Shown: piece after piece, positions 63,069 through 64,000 of the stretch
Layout: every line of letters begins with the position of its first letter
Position numbering within the stretch: the first letter of the stretch is position 1
Origin: Stutzerimonas urumqiensis
Lineage (GTDB): Bacteria > Pseudomonadota > Gammaproteobacteria > Pseudomonadales > Pseudomonadaceae
Direction: 5' to 3'
Assembly: GCF_003640395.1 (NCBI RefSeq)
Contig: NZ_RBZQ01000004.1
Span: 434,001 to 498,000, forward strand
Length of the DNA stretch: 64,000 nt
Position numbers and translations under genes: made by a program
Notes under the pieces: model-generated
Told to the model about the DNA's origin: nothing
What the model saw: the letters and a program-made list of their open reading frames with translations, nothing else
The model's database searches: none

Positions 63069-64000
63069 ATGCGCCCGCTACTTCTTTACGCCGCGCTCTG
63101 CCTGTCCCCGCTGGTTTGCGCGCCAACCCTGGCGGCACCGGCTCGCGAGCCGTTGACCGTCGCCATCGGCTACCTGGGCTACCGCCCCGATCCGGGTCCG
63201 CTGCTCTCGAACGTCATTCCCGAGCCGGAGGATGCCGGCCTGCAAGGCGCCCAACTGGCGATCGCCGACAGCGATACCACCGGACGCTTCCTCCAGCACG
63301 ACTATCAGCTCACCGCCCGCGACGCGCAGAGCCCCGAGCAACTGGCAGCGGCGGCGAAGGCGCTGCACGAGGCCGGGCTGCGGCTTTTCGTCGTCAATGC
63401 ACCGACGCAGAGCCTGCGCCAGCTCGCCGACGCCATGCCCGACAGCCTGCTGTTCAATGCCGGCAGCGCGGACGATGCGCTGCGCACCAGCCTGTGCCTG
63501 CCCAACGTGCTGCACACCCTGCCAAGCCGCGCGATGCTCGCCGATGCGCTGGCGCAGTTTCTGGCGGTACGCCAATGGAACCGCTGGCTGCTGATCGTCG
63601 GTCAGCGACCCGAAGACCGCGCCTACGCCGAGACCCTGCGCCGGGCGGCCAAGCGCTTCGGCCATCGGGTGATCGCGGAGAAGGCCTGGAGCTTCGATAA
63701 CGACCAACGCCGCAGCGCCCAGGCCGAGATGCCGCTGTTCACCAAGGGCGGCGACTACGACGTGGTGCTGGTCGCCGACGAACACGGCGACTTCGGCGAA
63801 TACGTGCCCTACCACACCTGGCTGCCGCGCCCGGTGGCCGGCACCCAGGGGCTGACGCCGACCGGCTGGCACAAGACCGTGGAAACCTATGGCGCGGCCC
63901 AGTTGCAGAGGCGCTTCGAAACGCAAGCCGGACGCTGGATGAATGACCGCGACTTCGCCGCCTGGATCGCCGTGCGCAGCATTGCCGCCGCCGTGACCCA
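63069..64000 (+). CDS. PQQ-dependent catabolism-associated ABC substrate-binding protein, 3' end outside window
   Basis: A signal peptide (residues 1-23, CAPTLAA) is followed by a type-1 periplasmic binding fold (LTVAIGYLGYRPDPG, GLQGAQLAIADSDTTGRFLQ, NRWLLIVGQRPEDRAYAETLRRAAKRFG). The frame stays open to the last base, giving 310 residues here. This family accompanies PQQ alcohol dehydrogenase systems, with an ABC ATPase and permease expected beyond the edge. It probably belongs to the same ped region as 42349-55819, interrupted by unrelated genes. An alcohol-regulon motif lies upstream. Confidence 0.82.
   Translation, partial: MRPLLLYAALCLSPLVCAPTLAAPAREPLTVAIGYLGYRPDPGPLLSNVIPEPEDAGLQGAQLAIADSDTTGRFLQHDYQLTARDAQSPEQLAAAAKALHEAGLRLFVVNAPTQSLRQLADAMPDSLLFNAGSADDALRTSLCLPNVLHTLPSRAMLADALAQFLAVRQWNRWLLIVGQRPEDRAYAETLRRAAKRFGHRVIAEKAWSFDNDQRRSAQAEMPLFTKGGDYDVVLVADEHGDFGEYVPYHTWLPRPVAGTQGLTPTGWHKTVETYGAAQLQRRFETQAGRWMNDRDFAAWIAVRSIAAAVT

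Overview
The window is a high-GC chromosomal segment from a Pseudomonadaceae gammaproteobacterium, most likely Stutzerimonas/Pseudomonas. The placement rests on the sets nirBD-nirC-protein kinase, betT-betB-betA, rhlG, exaC, a ped-type PQQ alcohol-oxidation cluster and a caa3 oxidase with fused subunits. It is inferred from gene content only. No rRNA, tRNA, CRISPR array, prophage or complete insertion sequence was seen.

Layout. 1-2877: end of a surface-polymer type operon (FkbH-like protein, acyl carrier protein, membrane-anchored SGNH-like protein). 2894-5477: acyl-CoA synthetase and a divergent cold-shock/DUF1294 membrane protein, with a LiuR-like palindrome between them. 5490-11486: nitrite assimilation (nirB, nirD, nirC) and a PP2C-kinase fusion. 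The nirB leader has a sigma-54 type promoter, two A1/G4 hexaloop hairpins (ANTAR motif) and an intrinsic terminator. 11804-16232: thiol-redox protein, esterase, oxidoreductase, a solute-binding protein and two small proteins. 16400-23543: caa3-type cytochrome c oxidase operon with two CtaG-type proteins and a three-heme cytochrome c. 23577-27381: threonine aldolase, ChrR-like cupin, amidase. 27618-31319: 1233-residue HrpK-like protein with four tandem repeats of exactly 133 residues. 31681-33602: rimO and a small membrane protein. 33699-39038: choline to glycine betaine (betT, betB, betA). 39446-42079: rhlG, trmO, an Old Yellow Enzyme homologue.

42349-55819 is an alcohol-oxidation region on the minus strand. 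In transcription order it holds pedF cytochrome c, a quinoprotein-associated binding protein, a fused SoxYZ-like carrier, an unlisted 30-residue membrane peptide, a relay metallohydrolase, a TonB receptor with DUF3649, PepSY and DUF3325 partners, a PQQ alcohol dehydrogenase with the lanthanide-type Asp pair, an FCSD-like flavoprotein, a second SoxYZ-like carrier, and the aldehyde dehydrogenase exaC. The alcohol dehydrogenase would oxidise alcohols in the periplasm and pass electrons to PedF; ExaC would oxidise the aldehyde in the cytoplasm. A 15-bp motif (CTMCTNMYTTGGTAS) occurs about 105-111 bp upstream of three genes (exaC, the dehydrogenase, pedF) and again before the binding-protein gene at the right edge. 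I propose it as the operator of the alcohol-oxidation regulon.

56170-64000: a soluble PAS-PAS chemoreceptor (BdlA-like), a glyoxalase-fold protein, a secreted pectate lyase, an RNase D-like exonuclease, a second TonB siderophore receptor, and the start of a PQQ-associated ABC binding protein that runs off the window.
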